From: UBA2979 sp963694535 | GTDB taxonomy: Bacteria > Chloroflexota > Dehalococcoidia > UBA2979 | Direction: 5' to 3' | NCBI GenBank assembly: GCA_963694535.1 | Contig: CAVODE010000016.1 | Location: forward strand, 1-26,674 | Length of the DNA stretch: 26,674 bases | Translations under genes and position numbers: made by a program | The notes under the pieces: generated by a model | What the model was told of the DNA's origin: nothing | Databases searched by the model: none | The model's input: the letters and a program-made list of their open reading frames with translations, nothing else | In this document: one piece after another, positions 8,638 to 16,153 of the stretch | How the letters are laid out: every line of letters begins with the position of its first letter | Position numbering within the stretch: the first letter of the stretch is position 1

Positions 8638-9435
8638 ATGCATCTATTTGATAAGAACCACTTTCCGAGTAAATTTTTAAGCGAACAGGGTCTGACAAGT
8701 GTAATTTTGGGTTTTGTTTCGCTGATTGCCTTGTCTTTTTTCGCTTATACGCCGCATTCACCTAGCCTTATAATTGGGTGTACGGCTGGGTTTTATCTAG
8801 TGGCTATATCTACGACACTCAGTAGACTTTTGCCTGATTCATTACCAAGCGCTTTTAGTGCTGTTTATCTATCTTTTTTGCCGGTATTCATGCTTGTCGG
8901 CTTGTCGTGGATCTCAGCATATTTTTTAGATGAAAATCTCACAATTGTGTGGATTCTGCTTTCTGCCTTGGTTCTAACTTTATTTATTTGGTTACTTTTT
9001 AAAGTGGTTCCTGACCCAGGATATGAAGGATCTAGCGCTCAAAGTTTATATTTTCTGGGAGCTTCTCTCAGTTTACTAATTCTTTTTCTCTTTTTGGGCG
9101 TCTCAAAGATGGGCGGCGCACGAGAGATACTTCTTGCGGGCTTCGTGGGTTTTTCTTACGCGGGTATATTGCTGCAAGTTCAATTCAGAGAACGAACAAG
9201 TATTTTGGTGGCGAGTATTTTGGTGGGCTTATTGGTGGCCGAGGTCAGTATTTTGAGTACCTATCTGCCTTTCTCTTCGATTGAAGTGGGTTTTTTGCTT
9301 TTTCTCTTTTTCAGTTGTGTGAGCGCTGTAGCTGCTGCTCTAATTGCAAGAAAATTTCGTGCGCTAAGCATAAAATGGTTTCTACCTCTATTTATTTTTA
9401 CCGCTTCCATTTTCTGGTTATTTTTGTACTTATAG
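8638..9435 (+). CDS. polytopic membrane protein, unknown function
   Basis: I do not recognise this 265-aa protein. It is almost entirely hydrophobic, with about nine membrane-spanning stretches. These begin near residues 11, 40, 70, 100, 136, 163, 185, 215 and 246. They are joined by short loops such as VPDPGYEGSSAQS and KMGGAREI. There is no signal peptidase site, ATP-binding motif or recognisable transporter signature. It is likely an integral protein of the cytoplasmic membrane. The start at 8638 is preceded by a weak GGGAATGG site. It lies 21 bases after the amidohydrolase gene and may be cotranscribed with it. A 15-base tandem repeat at 9199-9228 duplicates SILVA/SILVG in one segment. 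It is certainly coding, but its function is open. Confidence 0.75.
   Translation: MHLFDKNHFPSKFLSEQGLTSVILGFVSLIALSFFAYTPHSPSLIIGCTAGFYLVAISTTLSRLLPDSLPSAFSAVYLSFLPVFMLVGLSWISAYFLDENLTIVWILLSALVLTLFIWLLFKVVPDPGYEGSSAQSLYFLGASLSLLILFLFLGVSKMGGAREILLAGFVGFSYAGILLQVQFRERTSILVASILVGLLVAEVSILSTYLPFSSIEVGFLLFLFFSCVSAVAAALIARKFRALSIKWFLPLFIFTASIFWLFLYL
9199..9228 (+). repeat. 15-bp in-frame tandem repeat in membrane protein gene
   Basis: Two adjacent 15-base units share their first 13 bases (AGTATTTTGGTGG) and differ only in the last two. They encode SILVA followed by SILVG. The repeat is in frame and sits in a hydrophobic segment, so gain or loss of a unit would change helix length by five residues. 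A partly matching third piece (TATTGGTGG) follows. Whether the number varies between strains is unknown. Confidence 0.6.
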
Positions 9436-9475
9436 TTTTGTTGAATTACAGGTGATAGCATTCAAGATCTGTTTA

Positions 9476-9552
9476 CGGGGTGTGGCGCAGTCTGGCAGCG
9501 CGCCAGTCTGGGGGACTGGAGGTCCCGGGTTCAAATCCCGGCTCCCCGACCA
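9476..9552 (+). tRNA. tRNA-Pro(GGG)
   Basis: A 77-base cloverleaf with encoded CCA. The acceptor stem pairs CGGGG with CCCCG, with a U-U mismatch at 6-67 and G7-C66. The D arm contains GCGCAGTCTGGCAGCGC. The anticodon stem CCAGT/ACTGG encloses the loop CTGGGGG, giving anticodon GGG at positions 34-36, which reads proline codons CCC and CCU. The T arm CCGGGTTCAAATCCCGG has the invariant TTCAAAT. Discriminator A73 is followed by CCA. It stands alone between the membrane protein and the LysE-type gene, with no other tRNA nearby. No clear promoter or terminator was recognised. Confidence 0.97.
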
Positions 9553-9576
9553 TAACAGAAGCATCCAAGATTTTAG

Positions 9577-10230
9577 GTGATTGGACTAACTCCTATTAAC
9601 TTTGAAACTTGGATTACCCTCGCCATGGTTTTGATGCTAGGGGCAATTATGCCGGGGCCGTCATTGGCCCTCATAGTTAGGAACACTCTTTTTGGTGGCC
9701 GCCGATATGGGGTTGTGACGGGGATTGGCCATGGCATAGGTTTCGGAATCTATGCGTTTCTTGCAGCAACAGGCATTGCAGTCACCTTAAAAAATTACCC
9801 GGAAATCGATAATTTGTTACGCGTGATAGGCGTGATCATTCTTCTCTATTTGGCGCAAAGTTTTGTTCGCTCAACTTCGAAGTCCCAAAATTCCGACCTC
9901 GACCATCAAGATCAACGAAACGTCAATTCAAGAGTTGCCTTTATTCAAGGCTTCTCAGTCGCATTCTTTAATCCGAAAATATTGGCTTGGATGCTGACTA
10001 TGTATTCACCATTTGTTGAAACGACGATGAGTAACACAACACTTATAGGAATGGGCATTTTGGGGATGTGTACGGATGGATTTTGGTACATAACTGTCGC
10101 TACCGTGTTGTCTACCTCAGGTTTACTTGACAGACTCCGGCAACGCGAAATTATGGTCACACGATCAATTGGTGTGATTCTGTTTTTCTATGCTATTTTT
10201 CTTTTGTTTCGATTCGATTGGATAGGATGA
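9577..10230 (+). CDS. LysE/RhtB-family amino acid exporter
   Basis: The 217-aa product is a small six-helix exporter of the LysE/RhtB superfamily in the cytoplasmic membrane, which typically expels amino acids or related metabolites. The family hallmark at the end of helix 1 is present, MPGPSLALIVRNTLFGGRRYG (about 25-45). It is followed by GIGHGIGFGIYAFLAATG and a later helix containing FNPKILAWML. The GTG start keeps the whole first helix (INFETWITLAMVLM), as in family members; the next in-frame ATG, at residue 17, would cut it. The ribosome site is weak. It starts 24 bases after the tRNA. The exported substrate cannot be inferred. Confidence 0.88.
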   Translation: MIGLTPINFETWITLAMVLMLGAIMPGPSLALIVRNTLFGGRRYGVVTGIGHGIGFGIYAFLAATGIAVTLKNYPEIDNLLRVIGVIILLYLAQSFVRSTSKSQNSDLDHQDQRNVNSRVAFIQGFSVAFFNPKILAWMLTMYSPFVETTMSNTTLIGMGILGMCTDGFWYITVATVLSTSGLLDRLRQREIMVTRSIGVILFFYAIFLLFRFDWIG

Positions 10231-10314
10231 TTGGCATTGAGTCGCTGGCTTAGTTGACCCGAAATGAGTATGCTTCTCAAACTGATACGTATTATGCATG
10301 CAAAGGAGTGTCGT

Positions 10315-11235
10315 ATGAAATTTGGAGCTCAGGTAAGTTGCTATTTAACCACTTGGGATGACATTCGTTCGGTCGTCGAAACTATGGAATCAGGTAGATG
10401 GCACAGCGTGTATTTGGCTGATCATTTTCTTCCTCCAAATCGTGGCGGTGCGGCTGAATCGCTAGCGGCATACGAAGGATTCACTACTCTTGCAGGGATT
10501 GCCTCAATAACAAATAAGTTGAAGTTAGGCCACCTAGTACTTGGTAATATCTATCGGAATCCAGCTCTTCTTGCCAAGATGGCGGGAACGATCGATCATA
10601 TTTCTCATGGCCGATTCACTCTAGCCCTCGGCGCTGGTTGGTTTCAGCGTGAGCATGAAGCCTACAGCTGGGATTTTCCGTCAATGCGTGAGCGCTCAGA
10701 CAGGTTAGAGGAAGCGTGTCAACTTATTAGATTATTGTTCACGAGCACGGACCCAGTAGACTTTGCTGGCCAGTATTACAAGCTTATTCAGGCACCTCTT
10801 TCACCCGGAAGCTATCAAACACCTCATATCCCGATCATGGTTGGTGGTACGGGCCCGAAGCGTACCTTGAAAACGTTAGCAATGTATGGTGATGTGTTTA
10901 ATTTGGACGGCTTCGCGCGTCGTGGAATGTCGATTGAATTACTACGCGAGAAAATCACTATTTTGAATCAACATTGTGAAAAGCTTGGACGAAACCCTGA
11001 TGAAATTCGGAAAACAATATTGATGCCAACTATGCTTTCAGATGATCAGTCCAAAACGAAAGAGTTTGTGGATATGATTGGGCCAAACACAGTTGCCGGA
11101 TCAGCTGGTTATATCGTCGACAGGATAGGCGAGTTTATCGACGAGGGGGTTGATGAAATTATGTTTGGACGTCTTCCAAACGAGTCAAGTGAATTTCAGC
11201 GTTTTGAGGAAGAAGTTATTGCAGCATTTGACTGA
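10315..11235 (+). CDS. LLM-class F420-dependent oxidoreductase
   Basis: This 306-aa bacterial luciferase-like TIM barrel is of the class that commonly uses F420 (some members use FMN) to oxidise or reduce small molecules. Visible family features are the N-terminal MKFGAQVS strand, VYLADHFLPP, KLKLGHLVLGNIYRNPALLAKMAGTIDHISHGRFTL-type core, GAGWFQREHEAYSWDFP and IPIMVGGTGPKRTLK. The ATG at 10315 is chosen because AAAGGAG lies eight bases upstream and the product then begins like relatives. An in-frame ATG at 10264 would add 17 residues lacking similarity. Since F420 genes lie in the same window, F420 is a reasonable cofactor, but the substrate is unknown. It ends 16 bases before the convergent MDR gene. 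Confidence 0.9.
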   Translation: MKFGAQVSCYLTTWDDIRSVVETMESGRWHSVYLADHFLPPNRGGAAESLAAYEGFTTLAGIASITNKLKLGHLVLGNIYRNPALLAKMAGTIDHISHGRFTLALGAGWFQREHEAYSWDFPSMRERSDRLEEACQLIRLLFTSTDPVDFAGQYYKLIQAPLSPGSYQTPHIPIMVGGTGPKRTLKTLAMYGDVFNLDGFARRGMSIELLREKITILNQHCEKLGRNPDEIRKTILMPTMLSDDQSKTKEFVDMIGPNTVAGSAGYIVDRIGEFIDEGVDEIMFGRLPNESSEFQRFEEEVIAAFD

Positions 11236-11251
11236 GTGATAAAGCTCAGCT

Positions 11252-12385
11252 TCAGAGACTTGGGTTAATTAAGAACTTTTGTCCTGTCGCTTGTTTTCTA
11301 TACTCGTCCACTGCAGTTTTTGAGAGCGCATCGGTAAGTGATACTTCTCTCGTGTAGGAGCTCGCAAATGTGGTTGTGATTGAGCTCGATACCCGCTCTC
11401 TCATTTTCTGAAGTTCTTCAGTCCCTGCAATTTGAATATATGGAGTAAGTAGCCACCCTCCTATGCCCCAAGCCATTCCGAAGCTTCTGTTCAAGGTAGT
11501 AACGTTTCGGTCAAGCCCTCCGTATATGTACACCTGCTTATGTACAGTGGAGCCGTAGCGGCTAAAGGCTGCATCCTGACTCACTGCTGCTCGTTCCATG
11601 CAAGCCAATATATCGCTTGTGAGTCTTCCGCCACCTGTGGCATCAAATCCTAGTGTTGCACCCGTGGTGACTAATGCTTCAGTGAGTTCGGGCAAAAAAT
11701 TCTCTGAGCTGGAGTTGCAAACAAAGGTGGCTCCTATGTTACGGAGTATGTCCTCTTGTTCTTTGCTTCTCACAATGTTTACCAGATTGAAACTCTCTTC
11801 AATGGCTACCTTCTGGAGCATTTGTCCAAGATTTGAGGCTGCTGCCGTATGCACCATAGCCGTGTGTCCCTCTCTTCTCATGGTGCCGACAAACCCCAGA
11901 ACTGTCATTGGGTTTACGAAGCAAGAGGCGCTTTGTGCTGGGCTCGTTCCCTCTGGCATCGGAATACACTGGGTCGCTCTCACAGCTTTGTACTCGGAGT
12001 AGGTACCTCCTCCTGAAAATCCAACAACTTTTCCGATGAGAGCCTGGGCCTCCTCTGACTGACCGGCTGAGATTACTATTCCTGCTCCTTCGTTTCCTAC
12101 CGGTAAGTTTTGGTCAATCCGGCCCTCAATTCCTGACATGAGATGGGATGGTATGGGGGCGTTAATAGATGGTGTAGCTGGGTCACTTGAGTACTGTGCG
12201 CTATCCATATCAGCTGGACCAAAGAGCAATCCAAGATCAGACGGATTAATCGGAGCGGCTTCGATCCGAACCAGGACATCAGAGTCTCGCAGAGTCGGCA
12301 TATCTGCATCAATAACTCTTACATCTAAGACTTCATCATTTTGGGTAGTGGATTGAACCTGTCTCATTGAAGTTGGGTTGTTCAT
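11252..12385 (-). CDS. MDR-family zinc-independent oxidoreductase
   Basis: The 377-aa product is a medium-chain dehydrogenase/reductase of the quinone-oxidoreductase-like branch, reducing C=C or C=O bonds with NAD(P)H. The GroES-like N-terminal domain has PINPSD (45-50) and VGNEGAGIV (96-104). The Rossmann domain has the nucleotide-binding variant HTAAASNLGQML (179-190), where relatives have GAAGGVG. No structural zinc Cys cluster is seen. An insert at 54-93 (GLLFGPADMDS to GIEGRID) between the two N-terminal motifs lengthens the protein. It is the last gene of the putative operon with ASST, CaiB and acyl-CoA dehydrogenase genes, 34 bases behind ASST. The start is ATG 12385; an in-frame ATG seven codons later is also possible. 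Confidence 0.85.
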   Translation of the reverse strand: MNNPTSMRQVQSTTQNDEVLDVRVIDADMPTLRDSDVLVRIEAAPINPSDLGLLFGPADMDSAQYSSDPATPSINAPIPSHLMSGIEGRIDQNLPVGNEGAGIVISAGQSEEAQALIGKVVGFSGGGTYSEYKAVRATQCIPMPEGTSPAQSASCFVNPMTVLGFVGTMRREGHTAMVHTAAASNLGQMLQKVAIEESFNLVNIVRSKEQEDILRNIGATFVCNSSSENFLPELTEALVTTGATLGFDATGGGRLTSDILACMERAAVSQDAAFSRYGSTVHKQVYIYGGLDRNVTTLNRSFGMAWGIGGWLLTPYIQIAGTEELQKMRERVSSSITTTFASSYTREVSLTDALSKTAVDEYRKQATGQKFLINPSL

Positions 12386-12419
12386 AATTCAGCTCGTTTC
12401 TTTTAAGGTAAAATTTTCT

Positions 12420-13595
12420 CTATTTCAAACCATACTGGCTATTCAACTTATGGAGGTTCTCTGGTGTGAGTTCTTTATTTGCGAAGGCAGGGTGATCTGG
12501 ACCGTATCGATAGGCACGAAATAACCAGCCTATGCTCGTACCATCGTCTCGCACATTGTAAACGGGGTTCCACCATTCCCAGGCGACCTCACCTTTCTGA
12601 GTTATCTCAACTAGTCGGCCAGATGTTCCCTCGCAGATCAAGACGTTGTTGTTAGGAAGGCGCGTCGCCCCTGATATGTGCCCGCTGAAAAATTGAGCGG
12701 GAGGATTACCTTCATATTTCCACGTAATGTCATTTGTTTCAGGATCAACCACAATTATTCGCGAAGTGGACATGTCTGTTTGACGATGCATTCCATTATC
12801 AAAAATTTGCACCTGATTTCCAGTCACCCATGTAGCATGATGCTGGTGAGCAGTATCCGGGAAGCCGTATTTCCATATAATTTCCGGGTCGTTTTTATTC
12901 CTGGAAATTGCCGCGACACGACTATTATCCCTGCAGGAAATCAGTACATTGCCCTCTGAATTAATGTCAATACTATTTATGTGGGTCCATTCCCATTTTG
13001 TCTCGAGAGGGCATATTGGATCTTTTTTTGGGTCAAATAATTTCCATGTTTCTGCTCGCCAAACCTCATTGCCATTCGAATCTATTTCCACAACATCGTC
13101 ACCTAGCATTGGCGGTAATTTTTCTTTTGGACGCCTTACGCCACCCTTTACTTGCTTGGCACGATCCTCAGGTATTTCTGTCCATACAGGAAAAATAGTG
13201 TTTCCGTTTTCAAGTCGAACAAAATCATGATGCATCGCAATGTCTCGGTGTTCCCATACAACTTCACCGTCCCACGTGATTTCTTGGAGAACCGAGCAAT
13301 TCGCGCCAAGTCGACGCAAATGTCGATCAAATGGAGGCGGTTCAATAGTGAAGTCTCTAGATGGTGGCGGTAGCAAGGATCGCTCGACTCCCATCATGAG
13401 TAGATTCCCATTATCAAGTAATTTTGACATATGAGGTTGAACGTCATCGAAGACCCATCGGTGAACAAATCTTCCGTTGAGGTCGATGAGGTAGCTTGAA
13501 TCGCCGCTGAGCGGAGTTACTAACGTGTAGCCTTTGTTTGAGAGTTGAGCCCGATGAAACGTTAAGCCAAATTCTTGGCTGATAGACCAACCCAT
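12420..13595 (-). CDS. arylsulfotransferase-like beta-propeller protein
   Basis: The 391-aa product resembles the arylsulfate sulfotransferase (ASST) family, beta-propeller enzymes that move sulfate between phenolic esters without PAPS. Propeller blades show as recurring N-G-N-x-L / G-E-V-x-W units (DNGNLLMMG, WDGEVVWEH, ENGNTIFPV, SNGNEVWRA, SEGNVLISC, PNNNVLICEG, KGEVAWEW). Candidate active-site residues similar in order to E. coli ASST His252, His356, Arg374 and His436 are His122/123, His205 (WTHINSI), Arg222 (SCRDNS) and His252/253. No signal peptide is visible: the protein starts MGWSISQEFG, so it is probably cytoplasmic, unlike the periplasmic E. coli enzyme. GAGGGAACC lies just ahead of the ATG. 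It sits 18 bases behind the CaiB gene. Sulfotransferase activity is inferred; a PQQ-like structural role cannot be excluded. Confidence 0.82.
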   Translation of the reverse strand: MGWSISQEFGLTFHRAQLSNKGYTLVTPLSGDSSYLIDLNGRFVHRWVFDDVQPHMSKLLDNGNLLMMGVERSLLPPPSRDFTIEPPPFDRHLRRLGANCSVLQEITWDGEVVWEHRDIAMHHDFVRLENGNTIFPVWTEIPEDRAKQVKGGVRRPKEKLPPMLGDDVVEIDSNGNEVWRAETWKLFDPKKDPICPLETKWEWTHINSIDINSEGNVLISCRDNSRVAAISRNKNDPEIIWKYGFPDTAHQHHATWVTGNQVQIFDNGMHRQTDMSTSRIIVVDPETNDITWKYEGNPPAQFFSGHISGATRLPNNNVLICEGTSGRLVEITQKGEVAWEWWNPVYNVRDDGTSIGWLFRAYRYGPDHPAFANKELTPENLHKLNSQYGLK

Positions 13596-13613
13596 TGTGG
13601 TTCCCTCATTTCA

Positions 13614-14885
13614 TTAATCAAATAATACCGCGTCGCCGTCATTGACTAGTTTGTCAACAAGGTCGTTCGTCATGCCTGTTTCCAAAAGTACCTCTCGTGT
13701 GTGTTTCCCCAGTACCGGACTCGGCCCCTGAGCTTGCAACGGTGTTTCACCAAACTTAACCGGGGGAGCTACAACATCTAATCCACCGAGTAACTCGTGT
13801 TCAAGGTGAATCATGAAATTATTTTCTTTGATTTGCGGATCGTCGATTACCTCTTCTAGCGTTTGGTACCGTTGGCAGGGCACGCCGGCCCCACTGAGTA
13901 CCTCTAGCCAATATTCAGTCGTATTTGTTATCAAAATTGATTGAATCTCATCACGTACAGTTGCGTGATACTTTTTTATATCTTCGGGTGGCTCCCAATC
14001 AGGGTCGGTTACTCTCGGGTCATTAATATTAAGGAGTTCGGCCATCTTCTTTTGTAGAGAATTTCCTCCAGCTGAGATGGCGATGACGCCGTCAGATGTT
14101 TGTGAAAAGCCGTAGTAGGCACCTGGGGCCGCATGAGGGACAAGTTCAGCCTTCCGCTCGATGATATTTTCCCAGGGGTTCGACTCCTTATACGCTTCCT
14201 CAAGGAAGTTCACATATTGTTTTCTCCAGTCACCGATAGCATCGATGTGGTGTGCATGATTGTTTTGAAGCACGAGGGCCGCCTGAAGCAGAGCTACATC
14301 GATTCGCTGTCCTGTATTGGTCCTTTCCCGATGGTACAGTGCTGACGCTATACCCCAGGAAAGCAGCATAGCTGCCATGTAATCAATCATTGGGTTTGGG
14401 TGCAGGTTTGGACCTTCTGGACCCAAGTGTGCGAGTCCTGAGTAGGACTGAATGGCCGCATCCAACGCCGGAGTCCCCGCGAGAGGTCCCTCCGTTCCGT
14501 ATCCAGTATTTTCAGCATAGATTAAACGTGTATTTCTTTTTCTTAGACTCTCGTAATCAAGGCCAAGAGTTTCGGCTACTCCTGGCCGGAAATTTGCGAT
14601 GATCACATCCGCTTTTTCGCACAGTTTTTTGACCGCTAATTTAATTTGTGAATTTCCTAAATTCACTGCGACTGAGCGTTTCCCTCTGTTTTTATTCAGG
14701 AACTGAACTGATTCATTCGGTATTATTGGGCCATTTCGTCTAGTTTGATCACCGTCTACTGGTTCTACTTTGATTACATCAGCACCTGAATCTGCCAACA
14801 GTTGGGCACAGTACGGTACAGCGATGAACCGTCCGAGTTCGATTACTTTAAGTCCTACGAAAGCGCCCCGATGCTCACTAGCCAC
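13614..14885 (-). CDS. CaiB/BaiF-family CoA-transferase
   Basis: This 423-aa class III CoA-transferase passes CoA between carboxylic acids through an aspartyl-CoA intermediate in the cytoplasm. Family marks are GLKVIELGRFIAVPYCAQLLADSGADVIKVEP near the N-terminus, FLNKNRGKRSVAVNL, ADVIIANFRPGVAETLGLDY, and YAENTGYGTEGPLA. The MIDYMAAMLLSWGIASALYHRERTNTG region contains the presumed catalytic Asp. Reading extends back to 14972, but that overlaps the acyl-CoA dehydrogenase gene by almost 100 bases and adds no conserved residues. The GTG at 14885 overlaps that gene's stop by 8 bases and gives normal length. It is followed 18 bases later by the arylsulfotransferase-like gene. Its acid substrate is unknown. 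Confidence 0.88.
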   Translation of the reverse strand: MASEHRGAFVGLKVIELGRFIAVPYCAQLLADSGADVIKVEPVDGDQTRRNGPIIPNESVQFLNKNRGKRSVAVNLGNSQIKLAVKKLCEKADVIIANFRPGVAETLGLDYESLRKRNTRLIYAENTGYGTEGPLAGTPALDAAIQSYSGLAHLGPEGPNLHPNPMIDYMAAMLLSWGIASALYHRERTNTGQRIDVALLQAALVLQNNHAHHIDAIGDWRKQYVNFLEEAYKESNPWENIIERKAELVPHAAPGAYYGFSQTSDGVIAISAGGNSLQKKMAELLNINDPRVTDPDWEPPEDIKKYHATVRDEIQSILITNTTEYWLEVLSGAGVPCQRYQTLEEVIDDPQIKENNFMIHLEHELLGGLDVVAPPVKFGETPLQAQGPSPVLGKHTREVLLETGMTNDLVDKLVNDGDAVLFD

Positions 14886-16062
14886 GAGGCAGCCCAAGTC
14901 CGCGCGTGGCAATAACGTTTCGTTGGATTTCACTGGACCCTTGAGCGATCGTCCCAGGAATTGCGGAGACATATCCGTTTGCTGATGTCCTGAGATTTCG
15001 TTTCAAACCAGCATCTGCACTAGAGCGATCCCATTTGCTGAATGATAAATTTCCAAATAGCCCATCAATCCCCACATGCAAGTTATGAATTGCTTGATCA
15101 ACTTCGCTAGCAAGCAGTTTTGTTATGGATACTTCGTAATTGGGAATGAAGCCGGAGGCCTGTTGCGAGACTACTCGGTACGCTAGTAATTCTACTACCT
15201 TTGTCGAGACACTCAGATCCGCCAGTCTCATTCTTTTGCTCTCTGACGTGTGCCCACTTTGCGGGAGTTGGTGAGCAGTAGTCGCCAGTTTTAGTGCCCT
15301 TCTGAGGCTTGCAATACGTGATATCCCCGATCGTTCAAAATCCATAGTTGATGCATTTACATACCAGCCGCGGTTTTCCTCCCCAACTATGTTTTCAGTA
15401 GGTACCTTCACATCCTCAAAATGTACTTTATTAAAATGATGCTCACCCTGCATATCAAGGATGGGCTCCACCACCACTCCTTCCGCATCGAGTGGAATGA
15501 TTAGCATTGATAATCCTCTGTGTTTGGGCGCATTTGGGTCGGTTCGAACAACTGTCCATAGAAGATCCGAATAATGAGCACCGCTAGTCCATTTTTTTTG
15601 ACCATTAACGGTGTAAAAATCTCCATCTTTCACGGCTCTGGTGTTTGCTGCTGCTAGGTCAGATCCTGCATCTGGTTCAGACAAGCCCATCGCGAACGAT
15701 AATTCTCCCTTTGCAATCTGGGGAAGATACTTTTGTTTTTGTTCTTCATTCCCGAACAAAATTATCGATGGGCCTACCTGTTGGACTGCTCTGCGATGGT
15801 GTTCCTGCGGTGCACCTACTTCAGCCATTTCTTCCATGTAAATCATCTGTTCTGTGTAGCTGAGTCCGGCTCCACCATATTCTTCAGGCCAGGCAACAGC
15901 GAGCCATCCAGCCTCAGCCGCCATGCGACTGAATTCGGGAGAGGAGCGCTCGCCTTCACTCGCTTCTTGAGATTTCCAAAAATCTTCAGTTAACGTGGTT
16001 TCTATGAATTTTTTTACGCCTGATCGAAAATCTTCTTGCTCATCAGTAAACCTGAAATCCAT
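14878..16062 (-). CDS. acyl-CoA dehydrogenase family protein
   Basis: The 394-aa FAD enzyme should oxidise acyl-CoA thioesters at alpha-beta and pass electrons to ETF. It shows AGWLAVAWPEEYGGAG, FAMGLSEPDAGSDLAA (123-138), VNGQKKWTSGA (152-162) and the C-terminal TIAQGSSEIQRNVIATRGLGLPRG. The residue usually in the YEGT motif of short/medium-chain enzymes (catalytic Glu376) is replaced by Gln in AQGSS. Glu243 in MDFERSGI occupies the position used as the base by isovaleryl- and long-chain-type enzymes, so the protein may use that. AAAGGATTC precedes the ATG. It is the first gene of the operon with CaiB, ASST and MDR genes. The substrate is unknown. Confidence 0.92.
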   Translation of the reverse strand: MDFRFTDEQEDFRSGVKKFIETTLTEDFWKSQEASEGERSSPEFSRMAAEAGWLAVAWPEEYGGAGLSYTEQMIYMEEMAEVGAPQEHHRRAVQQVGPSIILFGNEEQKQKYLPQIAKGELSFAMGLSEPDAGSDLAAANTRAVKDGDFYTVNGQKKWTSGAHYSDLLWTVVRTDPNAPKHRGLSMLIIPLDAEGVVVEPILDMQGEHHFNKVHFEDVKVPTENIVGEENRGWYVNASTMDFERSGISRIASLRRALKLATTAHQLPQSGHTSESKRMRLADLSVSTKVVELLAYRVVSQQASGFIPNYEVSITKLLASEVDQAIHNLHVGIDGLFGNLSFSKWDRSSADAGLKRNLRTSANGYVSAIPGTIAQGSSEIQRNVIATRGLGLPRG

Positions 16063-16153
16063 CTTGAATCCTTTTGCCGTATCTCTAACTCAATAATCTA
16101 ATATTACTGAACTTAGAATTGATTACGTTTTAACAGAAGTATAGGTTAAATAA

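Noticed and set aside
11232..11249. CTGAG/CTCAG inverted repeat between convergent LLM and MDR genes
   Set aside because: Only a 5-bp stem with an 8-base loop and no T-run on either side, too weak to call a terminator.
13614..14972. Longer start for the CaiB/BaiF protein
   Set aside because: It would overlap the acyl-CoA dehydrogenase gene by about 95 bases and adds no conserved residues; the GTG at 14885 overlaps its stop by 8 bases, as usual for coupled genes.
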